Assembly: GCF_000426285.1 (NCBI RefSeq)
Contig: NZ_AUFB01000025.1
Span: 1-64,000 of the forward strand
Length of the DNA stretch: 64,000 nt
DNA from: Rhizobium leucaenae USDA 9039
GTDB lineage: Bacteria > Pseudomonadota > Alphaproteobacteria > Rhizobiales > Rhizobiaceae
Direction: 5' to 3'
Shown: in pieces, positions 1 through 7,454 of the stretch
Position numbering within the stretch: the stretch's first letter is position 1
Layout of the letters: the number at the start of each line of letters is the position of its first letter
The notes under the pieces: model-generated
What the model saw: only the letters and a program-made list of their open reading frames with translations
The model's database searches: none
What the model was told of the DNA's origin: nothing
Translations under genes and position numbers: made by a program

Positions 1-285
1 ATGGACAGTGCCGAGCAAGACGTGCTCGCCTACATGACCTTTCCCAAGCAGCATTGGGCCAAACTTCACTCGACCAACCCCATTGAGCGATTGAACGGTG
101 AGATCAAGCGGCGCACAGAGGTCGTCGGCATTTTCCCCAACGACGACGCCATCGTGCGCCTGGTCGGTGCGCTGCTGCTCGAACAGAACGATGAATGGGC
201 CGTCCAGCGATCCCGCTACATGACACTTGAGACAATCGCCACAATGAGCGATGATCCGCTCATCAGCCTGCCAGCAGCAAGCTGA
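1..285 (+). CDS. IS256-family (mutator type) transposase, C-terminal fragment
   Basis: This is the last 94 residues of a DDE transposase; the start lies left of the window. The segment STNPIERLNGEIKRRTEVVG carries the conserved glutamate region (N-x-IERLN-E) of IS256/mutator transposases, followed by the typical IFPNDDAIVRLVGALLLEQNDEW stretch in two parts. It catalyses cut-and-copy movement of the element. The frame ends cleanly at a TGA, so the C-terminus looks intact. Whether the whole enzyme is functional cannot be judged from this fragment. The element has inserted into the 3' part of the neighbouring gene. Confidence 0.9.
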   Translation: MDSAEQDVLAYMTFPKQHWAKLHSTNPIERLNGEIKRRTEVVGIFPNDDAIVRLVGALLLEQNDEWAVQRSRYMTLETIATMSDDPLISLPAAS

Positions 286-350
286 TACTCATCCGACCCT
301 CTGGGATGAGCCGTGGTCGTCTAAGCTACACCACGTCCTGGGACATGATC
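1..350 (+). mobile_element. Right end of an IS256-family insertion sequence (left part outside the window)
   Basis: The window opens inside an IS256-type transposase. Its stop is at 285 and is followed by a short non-coding tail with the CTACACCACGTCCTGGGAC-type end (about 329-345). The junction is placed near 350 because the next bases (complement strand) resume a carboxymuconolactone-decarboxylase-like gene in frame. The other terminal repeat and the target duplication lie outside the window, so the exact edge is inferred. Confidence 0.75.
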
Positions 351-598
351 AAATAGGGCATTTCGCGCCAGGCCGAGACGCCGACGATCCGCTCGATCTT
401 TTCGCCCTCTTTCTGCAGCTTGCGGAAGCCCATGTCGGTGCAAACGCTGCAGCCATTGATCTGGCTGACGCGCAGATGCACGAGATCCATGGTGTTCTCG
501 GACACGCCGCGATCCTTGATAGAGGCACTGACTGCCAAGAAGGCTTGTAGGCTCTCCGGCAGGATGACGGCGGGGTTCTTCATGCGGGCTTGCATCAT
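351..598 (-). pseudogene. Carboxymuconolactone-decarboxylase/AhpD-like gene, 3' part removed by the IS element
   Basis: From ATG (598 or 595; AAGGAGAG upstream favours 595) the protein reads like a CMD-family peroxidase-like enzyme, with the CxxC site in SQINGCSVCTDMGFRKLQKEG and the following VSAWREMPY segment. Family members run to about 145 residues. Here homology stops after about 83 residues at MPYL, exactly where IS256 sequence begins, and the frame then runs through the IS tail to a stop at 326. The gene is therefore broken. It lies divergent from an ECF41-type sigma factor, and CMD proteins are the classical partner (one of the COE group) of ECF41 sigma factors. Loss of this gene should leave that sigma factor without its usual target. 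Confidence 0.8.
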
Positions 599-669
599 TC
601 TCTCCTTGAAGTGTTTTCAGGTGAGCCCAACAGGGCCGATCTTGACGACGCGGTCCCTTGTCGATCCTT

Positions 670-696
670 TGTCACATCGGCTGGGTTTCGTTCGTC
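670..696 (+). promoter_or_regulatory. ECF41-type promoter for the sigma factor gene
   Basis: TGTCACA at 670-676, a 16-base spacer, then CGTC at 693-696. This is the published ECF41 consensus (TGTCACA in the -35 and CGTC in the -10 region). It points right, 37 bases before the sigma gene start, suggesting autoregulation. Confidence 0.7.
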
Positions 697-704
697 ATAG
701 GCAT

Positions 705-731
705 GACGGAGCACGAACAAGGAATGTGACC
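705..731 (-). promoter_or_regulatory. ECF41-type promoter for the broken CMD gene
   Basis: On the complement strand GGTCACA (731-725), a 16-base spacer, then CGTC (708-705). It differs from the ECF41 consensus in one base and has the same spacing as the opposite promoter. It points toward the truncated CMD gene, about 100 bases away, and its -35 box almost touches the sigma gene start codon at 733. Confidence 0.65.
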
Positions 732-732
732 G

Positions 733-1617
733 ATGGACGAAAAAAAGTGGCAGGCAGAAAAATTCGAGGCCAACCGGCCGCATTTGCGCGCGGTCGCCTA
801 CCGCATGCTCGGCTCGCGCACGGAGGCGGAGGACGTGGTCCAGGAGGCTTGGCTGCGGCTCAGTCGCTCGGATATCTCGGACGTCGAAAACCTCAGCGGC
901 TGGCTGACCACGGTGACGGCCCGCATCTGTCTCGACTGGCTGCGCTCCCGCAAATCCCGGCGCGAAGAGCCGCTGACGATCCACGTCCCCGAACCGGCCG
1001 TCAGCCATGAAGCCGGCACAGGGACCGACCCTGAGCAGGACGCGCTGCTCGCCGATTCGGTCGGCCTGGCGCTGTTGGTGGTGCTGGAAAAATTGACCCC
1101 GGCCGAGCGGCTGGCCTTTGTGCTGCACGATATGTTCGATATGCCCTTCGACGACATTGCTCCGATCGTCGGGCGCACGACGACCGCCACACGCCAACTC
1201 GCCAGCCGGGCGCGACGCCGGGTGCAGGGAGCCCCGGTCGCGGCGGAAGCCGATCTGACCCGCCAGCGGCATGTGATCGATGCTTTTCTGACGGCGTCGC
1301 GCGGCGGCGACCTGCATGCGCTTCTTGCCGCTCTCGATCCGGATGTCGTCTTCCGCGCCGATGCCGTGGCAACGCGAATGGGCTCGCTGGCGGAAATCCG
1401 TGGAAGCACGGCTGTGGCCGAAACCTTCCGCGGCCGTGCCCAGGGAGCCCTGCCGGCCGTCATCAACGGCGCAGTCGGCGCCATCGTGGTTTTCGGCGGA
1501 CAATTGCGCATCGCGCTCCGTTTTGCCGTCGCCGACGATGGCCGGATTATCGGCATCGACGCGATGGCTGATCCTGTGCAATTGCGCAAGCTCGAGGTGT
1601 TGGTGATCGATCGGTGA
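733..1617 (+). CDS. ECF sigma factor of the ECF41/SigJ type with C-terminal SnoaL-like domain
   Basis: The 294-residue protein has sigma region 2 (about 10-80, with AEDVVQEAWLRL), region 4 (about 120-175, with LTPAERLAFVLHDMFDMPF and a helix-turn-helix) and a roughly 110-residue SnoaL-like tail. This layout is typical of ECF41 and related groups, in which the tail replaces an anti-sigma factor. The C-terminal DPVQLRKL resembles the NPDKL motif of ECF41, whereas the DGGGK motif expected in the linker is not recognisable (RADAVATRMG is found there), so a related group such as ECF56 is possible. The start is ATG with AAGGA about ten bases upstream. Two ECF41-type promoters lie between it and the truncated CMD gene, so it probably drives both itself and that gene. 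Confidence 0.88.
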   Translation: MDEKKWQAEKFEANRPHLRAVAYRMLGSRTEAEDVVQEAWLRLSRSDISDVENLSGWLTTVTARICLDWLRSRKSRREEPLTIHVPEPAVSHEAGTGTDPEQDALLADSVGLALLVVLEKLTPAERLAFVLHDMFDMPFDDIAPIVGRTTTATRQLASRARRRVQGAPVAAEADLTRQRHVIDAFLTASRGGDLHALLAALDPDVVFRADAVATRMGSLAEIRGSTAVAETFRGRAQGALPAVINGAVGAIVVFGGQLRIALRFAVADDGRIIGIDAMADPVQLRKLEVLVIDR

Positions 1618-1622
1618 CGATG

Positions 1623-2384
1623 TCAGCGCATCTGCGTCGGGCTCGTACCCGTCAGCCGGCGGAACATCGCGATGAAAGCGGAGGCGTTGCTATAGCCTAG
1701 CTGCTCTGCGATCCGTTGCACCGGCTGACCGGCTTCGATGAGCGCCAGCGCCGCGACCAGTTTCAGCCGCTGGCGCCACTCGTTGAAGGAGATGCCGAGA
1801 TCGTCCTGGCAGCGTCGGGAAAGCGTCCGCTCGGTCGTTTTCATCTGGCGCGCCCATTCCGCCAGGGAATGGCGATTGCCGGGGTCCGCCTGCAGCGCCT
1901 TGAGAACCGGCCCGAGTAAAACATCATCAGAGAGCGGCAAATAGCTCTCGCTGCGCGGCGCCAAACCGATCTGATCGACCAAAACCTGGGCCAACCGAAG
2001 ATCCTCCTCGGTCTTCGGCAAGGTGATCTCGCGAGCGGCGAAGTCGGCAAGGATCGCCTTCAGAAGCGGGCTGAGCCCAAGCGTTGCAGGTGTCGCCGGA
2101 AGATTGACGCAGAGCGACCGCTCGACATAGACGGTGACATAGCGGACGTCGTGCTGGTTCCATGCCTCGTGCAGTATATCGGGCGGGATCCAGATGGCAT
2201 AGTGGGGCGGCGACAGATAGCGCACGCCCTGAATGTCGAAATCGACGACCCCGGCGAGCGCATAGTTCAGCTCGCCCCAGCTCTGGCGCTTGGCTGGAAA
2301 GACCGTGCCGCCCTTGTAATTCTCCGTCCGGAAGGAAACCGGCTGCGGCGGGTCTCCTTGGATACGTGGTTCTCGCGGCCTCAT
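1623..2384 (-). CDS. AraC-family transcriptional regulator with N-terminal cupin domain
   Basis: I take the ATG at 2384 (253 residues). The open frame continues far upstream, but only as antisense of the transporter. The N-terminal half (about 10-130) is a cupin-type sensor, with the GELNYALAGVVDFDIQG and YAIWIPPDILHEAWN segments of the NimR/YeaM type. The C-terminal 80 residues carry the two AraC helix-turn-helix motifs (SLAEWARQMKTTERTLSRRC; IAEQLGYSNASAFIAMFRR). It faces an EamA exporter across 120 bases, the usual arrangement for a regulator that controls its neighbouring exporter. A 7-base perfect inverted repeat lies in the shared promoter region. Confidence 0.9.
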   Translation of the reverse strand: MRPREPRIQGDPPQPVSFRTENYKGGTVFPAKRQSWGELNYALAGVVDFDIQGVRYLSPPHYAIWIPPDILHEAWNQHDVRYVTVYVERSLCVNLPATPATLGLSPLLKAILADFAAREITLPKTEEDLRLAQVLVDQIGLAPRSESYLPLSDDVLLGPVLKALQADPGNRHSLAEWARQMKTTERTLSRRCQDDLGISFNEWRQRLKLVAALALIEAGQPVQRIAEQLGYSNASAFIAMFRRLTGTSPTQMR

Positions 2385-2403
2385 GTCCGTAATCCGGCAC
2401 CGA

Positions 2404-2437
2404 TGTCTGAAATTCGTTATATACCAATAATCAGACA
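2404..2437. promoter_or_regulatory. Candidate AraC operator between regulator and exporter
   Basis: TGTCTGA (2404-2410) and TCAGACA (2431-2437) form perfect inverted arms separated by 20 AT-rich bases, midway between the divergent starts at 2384 and 2505. The size suits a dimeric regulator. The assignment to the adjacent AraC protein is inferred from position only. Confidence 0.45.
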
Positions 2438-2504
2438 GAGGGTAAAAGCAACGCACATAATCTCCACCAATCCAGCTAGGCCGACCATCCGACAGGAGGA
2501 CGCC

Positions 2505-3476
2505 ATGAGCAGCAAAAATACTCCTCCGCCCGACAGCCCAGCCTCGATGATGACGAGTGCTGCGCTCGCACCGCTTTGCACCGTACTCATCTGGTCCGGC
2601 AACACCGTTGTCACCAAGGCAGCCGCCGGCGTCATTTCGCCCGGCTCCATCTCCTTCTATCGCTGGCTGCTGGCTTTTCTCGTTCTCCTGCCCTTCGTTG
2701 GCCGGGCGGCATGGCAGAACCGCGCCCTCCTCAAGCAATACTGGCTGAAGCTCGCGACCCTTGGCGCACTCGGGATGGTGATCTATCAAAGCCTCGCCTA
2801 CGAAGCCGCCAAGACGACCTCGGCGGTCAACATGGGGGTCATTGTGGCGCTGATGCCGCTGCTGTCGACGCTGCTCGCCAGTGCATTGGCCGGGGAAAAG
2901 TTGACGACCGCCAACCTCGCTGGTGGAACCATCTCGTTGATCGGCCTGATTTATCTGACATCCCAGGGCCACCCGGCGGCCCTACTGGGCGGCGGCTTCC
3001 ATATCGGCGACGGCCTGATGATCATCGCCGTATTGTCCAATTCGCTCTACGGCGTGATGTTGAAGCGTTGGGCTATGCCGCTTTCCATGTGGCAGCAACT
3101 GTTCTGGCAGATCGGCTTTTCGACCATTTTATTGATTCCGGTTTTCCTGATGGGCGATATTGCGCCGATCACCTCGGCCAATCTGCCGCTGATCCTTTAT
3201 GCAGCCATTCCGACATCGCTGGTCGCGCCGCTCTGCTGGATGATCGGCATCCGGAATCTTGGAGCCGCTCGCACCTCCCTGCTCATCAATCTCCTGCCGA
3301 TCATCGTTGCGGTCCTCGCCTGGGCGATCCTGCACGAACAGTTGCACGCCTATCATGCCATCGGCGGCGCGCTTGCTCTGATCGGTGTCGGGCTCGGCCT
3401 TCGGCAGGCGAAAATCGCCAAGGGGAAGACGGAGCCGGGCGCGGATCGGGCGGCTTGGGAGACGGAGGAGGTCTGA
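2505..3476 (+). CDS. EamA-family (DMT superfamily) membrane transporter
   Basis: The 323-residue hydrophobic protein has about ten membrane segments arranged as two EamA repeats (roughly 15-150 and 165-305). The first repeat begins with ALAPLCTVLIWSGNTVVTKA and ends near LASALAGEKLTTANLAGG. The second holds APITSANLPLILYAAIPTSL and the family-typical LLPIIVAVLAWAILHEQLH. Such proteins export or import amino acids, nucleosides or other small molecules; the substrate cannot be read from sequence. The start at ATG 2505 has GACAGGAGGA upstream. It is divergent from the AraC regulator at 1623-2384, which probably controls it. Confidence 0.9.
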   Translation: MSSKNTPPPDSPASMMTSAALAPLCTVLIWSGNTVVTKAAAGVISPGSISFYRWLLAFLVLLPFVGRAAWQNRALLKQYWLKLATLGALGMVIYQSLAYEAAKTTSAVNMGVIVALMPLLSTLLASALAGEKLTTANLAGGTISLIGLIYLTSQGHPAALLGGGFHIGDGLMIIAVLSNSLYGVMLKRWAMPLSMWQQLFWQIGFSTILLIPVFLMGDIAPITSANLPLILYAAIPTSLVAPLCWMIGIRNLGAARTSLLINLLPIIVAVLAWAILHEQLHAYHAIGGALALIGVGLGLRQAKIAKGKTEPGADRAAWETEEV

Positions 3477-3572
3477 CCGTCGGTCTTGGCGTCGAAAGTC
3501 TTTTCATCCGGCCCGCCTTCGTTCTACCATGACAGCGGCGACGAGAGTCGCCCGAGCAAGAAGGAAACGAGC

Positions 3573-4301
3573 GTGCGCATAGCCTTGGAACCGGTATCTT
3601 CGAGAACGACCATCCAGGAGGGCGTCTATCAGCAGTTGCGCAACGCACTGATGGCCGGCAATTTCGATCCGGGCCAGACATTGACCATCGCCTCGCTCGC
3701 CGAAACATTTGGCACCAGCAACATGCCCGTGCGCGAAGCTTTACGTAGGCTGGCAGCGGAAAATGCGCTGGAGGTGGCGGCGAATGGCTCGGCCCGCATC
3801 CCGATCGTGACGCTTGCCCGGCTCGACGATCTCTGCCGCGCCCGCATCGCCGTCGAAGGATTGGCCGCCGAGCTTGGCATTCCCAGGCTGACCGCCACCG
3901 ACATCGCGACGTTGGAACGCATCGCCGCCGAACAGCATGCCATCGGCCGCAGCAGCAATGTCTATGAACTGATGGCGCGGAACCAGCAGTTCCATTTCAC
4001 CATCTACCGCGCCTCCGGCTCGGAGGTGTTGTTGCAACTGATCGAAACCCTGTGGCTGCGTTTCGGCCCCTACATGCGCATGTTGTCGGCCTCCGTCGAA
4101 CCGCTGATGCGCAGCGGCGAGATCGATCCTGCCGGCCCGCATTTCCCGATCATCGAAGCGCTGAAAGCCAGCGATTTCGCCCGCGCTCGCGACGGCGTCG
4201 TCGCCGATATCCGCCGCACACATGAGATTCTGCGCGACTATTGCCCCGCAACCGAAGACGAACCCCGTGCCAAGGGATCCGCTTCAGCCCTGAGACGGTA
4301 A
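3573..4301 (+). CDS. GntR-family regulator, FadR/FCD subfamily
   Basis: The start is taken as GTG at 3573 because AAGGAAACGAGC places a good ribosome site seven bases before it (242 residues). A winged helix-turn-helix occupies about 12-78 (TIQEGVYQQLRNALMAGNF; LAETFGTSNMPVREALRRL), followed by an all-helical FCD ligand domain to about 215. FCD regulators usually respond to an organic acid processed by neighbouring enzymes. The following class V PLP enzyme and HpcH-type aldolase on the same strand are the likely targets, and a TGATCA repeat precedes the PLP gene. Confidence 0.9.
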   Translation: MRIALEPVSSRTTIQEGVYQQLRNALMAGNFDPGQTLTIASLAETFGTSNMPVREALRRLAAENALEVAANGSARIPIVTLARLDDLCRARIAVEGLAAELGIPRLTATDIATLERIAAEQHAIGRSSNVYELMARNQQFHFTIYRASGSEVLLQLIETLWLRFGPYMRMLSASVEPLMRSGEIDPAGPHFPIIEALKASDFARARDGVVADIRRTHEILRDYCPATEDEPRAKGSASALRR

Positions 4302-4350
4302 ACCACCCCCAGCGCGGGCAAGGAATTTAGTTGAACCGTCAAATATTTTG

Positions 4351-4364
4351 TGATCAAATGATCA
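4351..4364. promoter_or_regulatory. Candidate GntR operator upstream of the class V PLP gene
   Basis: TGATCAAATGATCA is a perfect 14-base palindrome built of two TGATCA units, 42 bases before the PLP gene start. It lies in an AT-rich promoter-like stretch (4320-4400) just after the GntR gene. Binding by that regulator is inferred. Confidence 0.4.
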
Positions 4365-4405
4365 TAACGTGATTTTTCAAACTCATTCCTTGCAGCGAGA
4401 TTCTT

Positions 4406-5686
4406 ATGAGCGCTTCTCTCTCCCCATCGAAATTTTTCGGCCATAACAGTTTTCCGGTCGATGAAGTCCGCGCCATGTTTCCGGCTATTCAGAAGGCCGG
4501 TGATTTCGTGTTTCTTGACAATGCCGGCGGTTCGCAGGTGCCGCAGGCGGTGGTCGATGCGGTCGCCAACCATCTGATCGACTACAATGTCCAGCGCATG
4601 GCGAAGTATCAGCACAGCCAGGGCGTCGACCGAAATCTGGCCGAAGCGCGGGAGAGCGTGGCGATGCTAGTCAACGCTTATCGTCCTGAGGAAATCTCCT
4701 TCGGCCAGAACGCCACATCCTTCATCCGCCTGGTAAGCCTCGGCATCGCCAAGCTGCTTGGCGAGCGCTACGAGATCGTCATTACCGACATGGATCATGA
4801 CGCCAACATCGCCACCTGGCTGGCGCTGGAGGCAGACGGCGCCAAGATTGTCTGGTGGCGGATGCGCGAAGACGGCACACTGCATACCGAGGACTTGAAG
4901 CCGCTGCTGAACGACAAGACCCGCCTCGTCGCCTGCACTGTGACCGCCCATTCCATCGGCACGATCGTCGATGTCGCTACCGTGGGGAAGCTCGCGCATG
5001 CGGCCGGCGCCGAAGTCTTCCTCGATTGCGTCCATTACGGCCCACACGGCTTGATGGACGTGCAAGCCTGGAATTGCGACTATCTCGTCTGCTCGGGCTA
5101 CAAGAATTTTTCGCCGCATATGGGCTTTCTCTGGGGCCGCTTCGACGCATTGGTTAAGCTGCCGACCTTCAAGGAAGACTTCATCCCGGACGTGCCTCCC
5201 TACAAGATCGAAGTCGGCACTTTCACCTATGAAAACGTCGCCGGCATGAACGCTGCCGTCAAATATCTCGAAACCCTCGGCCTCCGTTTCCTGCCGGCCG
5301 GCCAACACACCCGCCGCGAGGCGCTCGCCGCCGCTATGAGCGCTATCCGTGAATACGAACTGATGCTCTCACGCGAGATGATCGCCGTTCTGAAGCGTCA
5401 CGGCGCCGTCATCTACGGCATTTCCGATGACGCCCGCCTCCAACAGCGCGTGCCGACCATCTGCTTCAACATTCCGGGCATCACGCCGCAGCAATTCGCC
5501 GCTGAGATGGGCGAAGCCGGGATCGGACTGCGCGATGGCCACATGTTCGCGCCGCGCCTGATGAAACGCCTTGGCCTCTCCATGGAAACCGGCGCGATCC
5601 GCGTATCTCTGGTGCATTACAATAAGGTCGAAGAAATCGCCCGCTTCGAAAAAGTGCTGACCGAGGTCATCGCGCGGCACAAATAA
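4406..5686 (+). CDS. Class V PLP-dependent enzyme of the cysteine-desulfurase-like (VC1184) group, lacking the desulfurase cysteine
   Basis: This 426-residue fold-type I PLP protein has the cofactor lysine K233 in CSGYKNFSPHMGFLWG, with D207 and H210 (FLDCVHYGPHG) in the positions used for cofactor binding. It fits the family usually annotated 'cysteine desulfurase family protein'. However, where desulfurases carry the mobile cysteine loop it has RDGHMFAPRLMKR, with no cysteine, so sulfur mobilisation is unlikely. A lyase, epimerase or kynureninase-like reaction is possible. It is followed by an HpcH-type aldolase (180 bases downstream) and preceded by a GntR regulator, suggesting a small catabolic module for an amino or hydroxy acid. 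The substrate is unknown. Confidence 0.8.
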   Translation: MSASLSPSKFFGHNSFPVDEVRAMFPAIQKAGDFVFLDNAGGSQVPQAVVDAVANHLIDYNVQRMAKYQHSQGVDRNLAEARESVAMLVNAYRPEEISFGQNATSFIRLVSLGIAKLLGERYEIVITDMDHDANIATWLALEADGAKIVWWRMREDGTLHTEDLKPLLNDKTRLVACTVTAHSIGTIVDVATVGKLAHAAGAEVFLDCVHYGPHGLMDVQAWNCDYLVCSGYKNFSPHMGFLWGRFDALVKLPTFKEDFIPDVPPYKIEVGTFTYENVAGMNAAVKYLETLGLRFLPAGQHTRREALAAAMSAIREYELMLSREMIAVLKRHGAVIYGISDDARLQQRVPTICFNIPGITPQQFAAEMGEAGIGLRDGHMFAPRLMKRLGLSMETGAIRVSLVHYNKVEEIARFEKVLTEVIARHK

Positions 5687-5865
5687 GCCGCGTATGAGCG
5701 GTGGCGGCGCCCGAACAATTCCGCCACCGCATTGGCCCCTCCCCGTCAGACTTGGCCGACGAGGCGGCAAAAAAATACTTCAAGTCTAAAATGGATTGCC
5801 GCTTCGCAGACCTTTGATTTGAGGCTATCCCTCTTCGCAGAAATCGTTGGAGAGCGAAGAAAACC

Positions 5866-6651
5866 ATGAGCCATTTCCGCAAAAACTGCGTCGAGAAAAA
5901 TCTGCTTATCGGCACCTTCGCCGCCATTCCGCATCCCGTCGCCATCGAAGTTACCGCGTCGTCCGGTGTCGATTTCCTTTGCATCGATTGGGAGCATTCG
6001 CAGATCGGCCGCGAACGCATCGAGGACCTGATCCGTGCCGCCGACGTCCATCGTGTTCCCGCCATGGTCCGTGTTCCGGGTCATGCGCCGGAGTTCATCG
6101 CCTCGGTGCTGGATGCGGGCGCTGCCGGCGTGCTGGTGCCGCGCGTGTCGACGGCGGCGCAGGCAAAAGCTGCCATGCTGGCAACGCGCTATCCGCCGAT
6201 CGGCGAGCGAGGCGTCGGCCCTGGACGGGCAGCGGCCTACGGCTATCGCATTCCGGATTATTTGGCCAAGGCCAATGCCGAACTCGTGCTTGCTATCCAG
6301 GTCGAGACGGCGGAAGGGCTCGCCAATATCGCTGAGATCGCCGCGGTCGATGACATCGACGTCATCTTCATCGGCCCGGGCGACCTCTCCGTCTCGATCG
6401 ACGCCATGGGGCCAGCGGGCAAAGACAAACTCGACGCAGCCATCGAAACCATCACCCGAACCGCGCTCGCCGCTGGCCGCACCGTTGGCATTTTCCGGCC
6501 GTCACCGGATGATATCGGTGCCTGGTCTACAGCCGGCATCAGTTTCTTCCTGCTGGCCAGCGACACCATGTTTTTAGGCGCTGGCCTCGCTGACGGAGTT
6601 GCCCAAGCGCGTCGCCAAGGCACGCCCGAACAACAGGACCGTGGCGCTTAA
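5866..6651 (+). CDS. HpcH/HpaI-type class II aldolase
   Basis: This 261-residue TIM-barrel enzyme splits 2-oxo-4-hydroxy acids to pyruvate or glyoxylate plus an aldehyde, using a divalent metal. The family residues are visible: the catalytic base in CIDWEHSQIG, arginine in MVRVPG, metal ligands in QVETAEG and GPGDLSVSID. The length is normal. The start ATG lies behind GGAGAGCGAAGAAAACC. A weak relative of the TTTTAAG-type motif (CTTCAAGTCTAAAA, 5778-5791) stands about 75 bases upstream. The last four bases overlap the convergent anti-sigma gene. The real substrate is unknown; the adjacent PLP enzyme and GntR gene suggest joint work on a hydroxy-amino acid. Confidence 0.88.
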   Translation: MSHFRKNCVEKNLLIGTFAAIPHPVAIEVTASSGVDFLCIDWEHSQIGRERIEDLIRAADVHRVPAMVRVPGHAPEFIASVLDAGAAGVLVPRVSTAAQAKAAMLATRYPPIGERGVGPGRAAAYGYRIPDYLAKANAELVLAIQVETAEGLANIAEIAAVDDIDVIFIGPGDLSVSIDAMGPAGKDKLDAAIETITRTALAAGRTVGIFRPSPDDIGAWSTAGISFFLLASDTMFLGAGLADGVAQARRQGTPEQQDRGA

Positions 6652-7454
6652 AGACCCGCCGCCTGTGAAAAATGATCGCGGAAAGCGGCAAGGTCGGGCG
6701 GACTGACATCCGACACCGCCCAGAAGACGAGCCCACCGCCGGACCATTCGACGAGATTATAGCCATCATGCATCGTCTCGCTCCGCTCGACCTTTGCACC
6801 CGGCCAGACAAAGAGATTGATGACATGGCCATGACGGCGATAGACGAGCGCCGCAACGACCCGTCCATTGATATAGTCCACCCGGCCGCCGATCAGCGGA
6901 AAGCCGTCCGCCGCAAGATCGACCACCGGCGGCGAGAAATCGATCTTGCCGTTGAACCACGGCTTGACCGCATGCTGGTCGGATGTCTGCACATCGACCA
7001 GATGGTTGGCGAGCATCGAGCGCACATGGCTCGCGAGCAATTCGTTCTGGATCGGCGCGTTCGTCTGCGGATTACCGAGCACAAGCATGAGGGTGGCGGC
7101 TAGGGCAGCCATCGACGGTATGAAGCTCCATTGCCCAAACACTTGCAGGCCGCGCCACCATGCATTTTCGCGGCGCCGTGTCTCCGGAGACTGCGCTTGG
7201 CGCCGGGCTTCCTCAAGAGAAATGGCCGTCATGATACGCGCCCGAACCTCGTCCGGCGCTTTCCATTTGACACCGTCCCGGCCGACGACCCGCTTCATGT
7301 CTTTGAGACCTTCCAAGGCGGCAGTGCATTGCGGGCATGTCGCAAGATGCTGCTCGAATTGTATCGTGTGAACCGCATCGAGTTCGTCATCCACATAGCA
7401 ATGAAGGATGGTTTCCCATTCCGGGCAGCTTTCCGGGGTCTTCTCGCTCATCAT
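6648..7454 (-). CDS. Membrane anti-sigma factor with N-terminal zinc-finger (ZAS) domain
   Basis: The 268-residue protein has a zf-HC2/ZAS motif near the start (EWETILHCYVDDELD, then QHLATCPQC: His-x3-Cys-x2-Cys). One membrane segment lies around 130-150 (WSFIPSMAALAATLMLVLG), followed by a C-terminal domain expected in the periplasm. It holds the partner sigma factor inactive until a signal is sensed. Its ATG at 7454 overlaps the sigma stop as ATGA, which indicates translational coupling. The stop overlaps the convergent aldolase gene. Confidence 0.88.
   Translation of the reverse strand: MMSEKTPESCPEWETILHCYVDDELDAVHTIQFEQHLATCPQCTAALEGLKDMKRVVGRDGVKWKAPDEVRARIMTAISLEEARRQAQSPETRRRENAWWRGLQVFGQWSFIPSMAALAATLMLVLGNPQTNAPIQNELLASHVRSMLANHLVDVQTSDQHAVKPWFNGKIDFSPPVVDLAADGFPLIGGRVDYINGRVVAALVYRRHGHVINLFVWPGAKVERSETMHDGYNLVEWSGGGLVFWAVSDVSPPDLAAFRDHFSQAAGL

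Noticed and set aside
595..1581. Long leftward open frame across the ECF sigma gene
   Set aside because: Composition is arginine/alanine-rich antisense of the sigma gene, with no domain; a GC-rich shadow.
2385..2972. N-terminal extension of the AraC gene
   Set aside because: The extra 196 residues are antisense of the EamA transporter and lack family resemblance; the ATG at 2384 gives a normal-length regulator.
4406..5686. Cysteine desulfurase assignment for the class V PLP enzyme
   Set aside because: The loop that should carry the catalytic cysteine has none.
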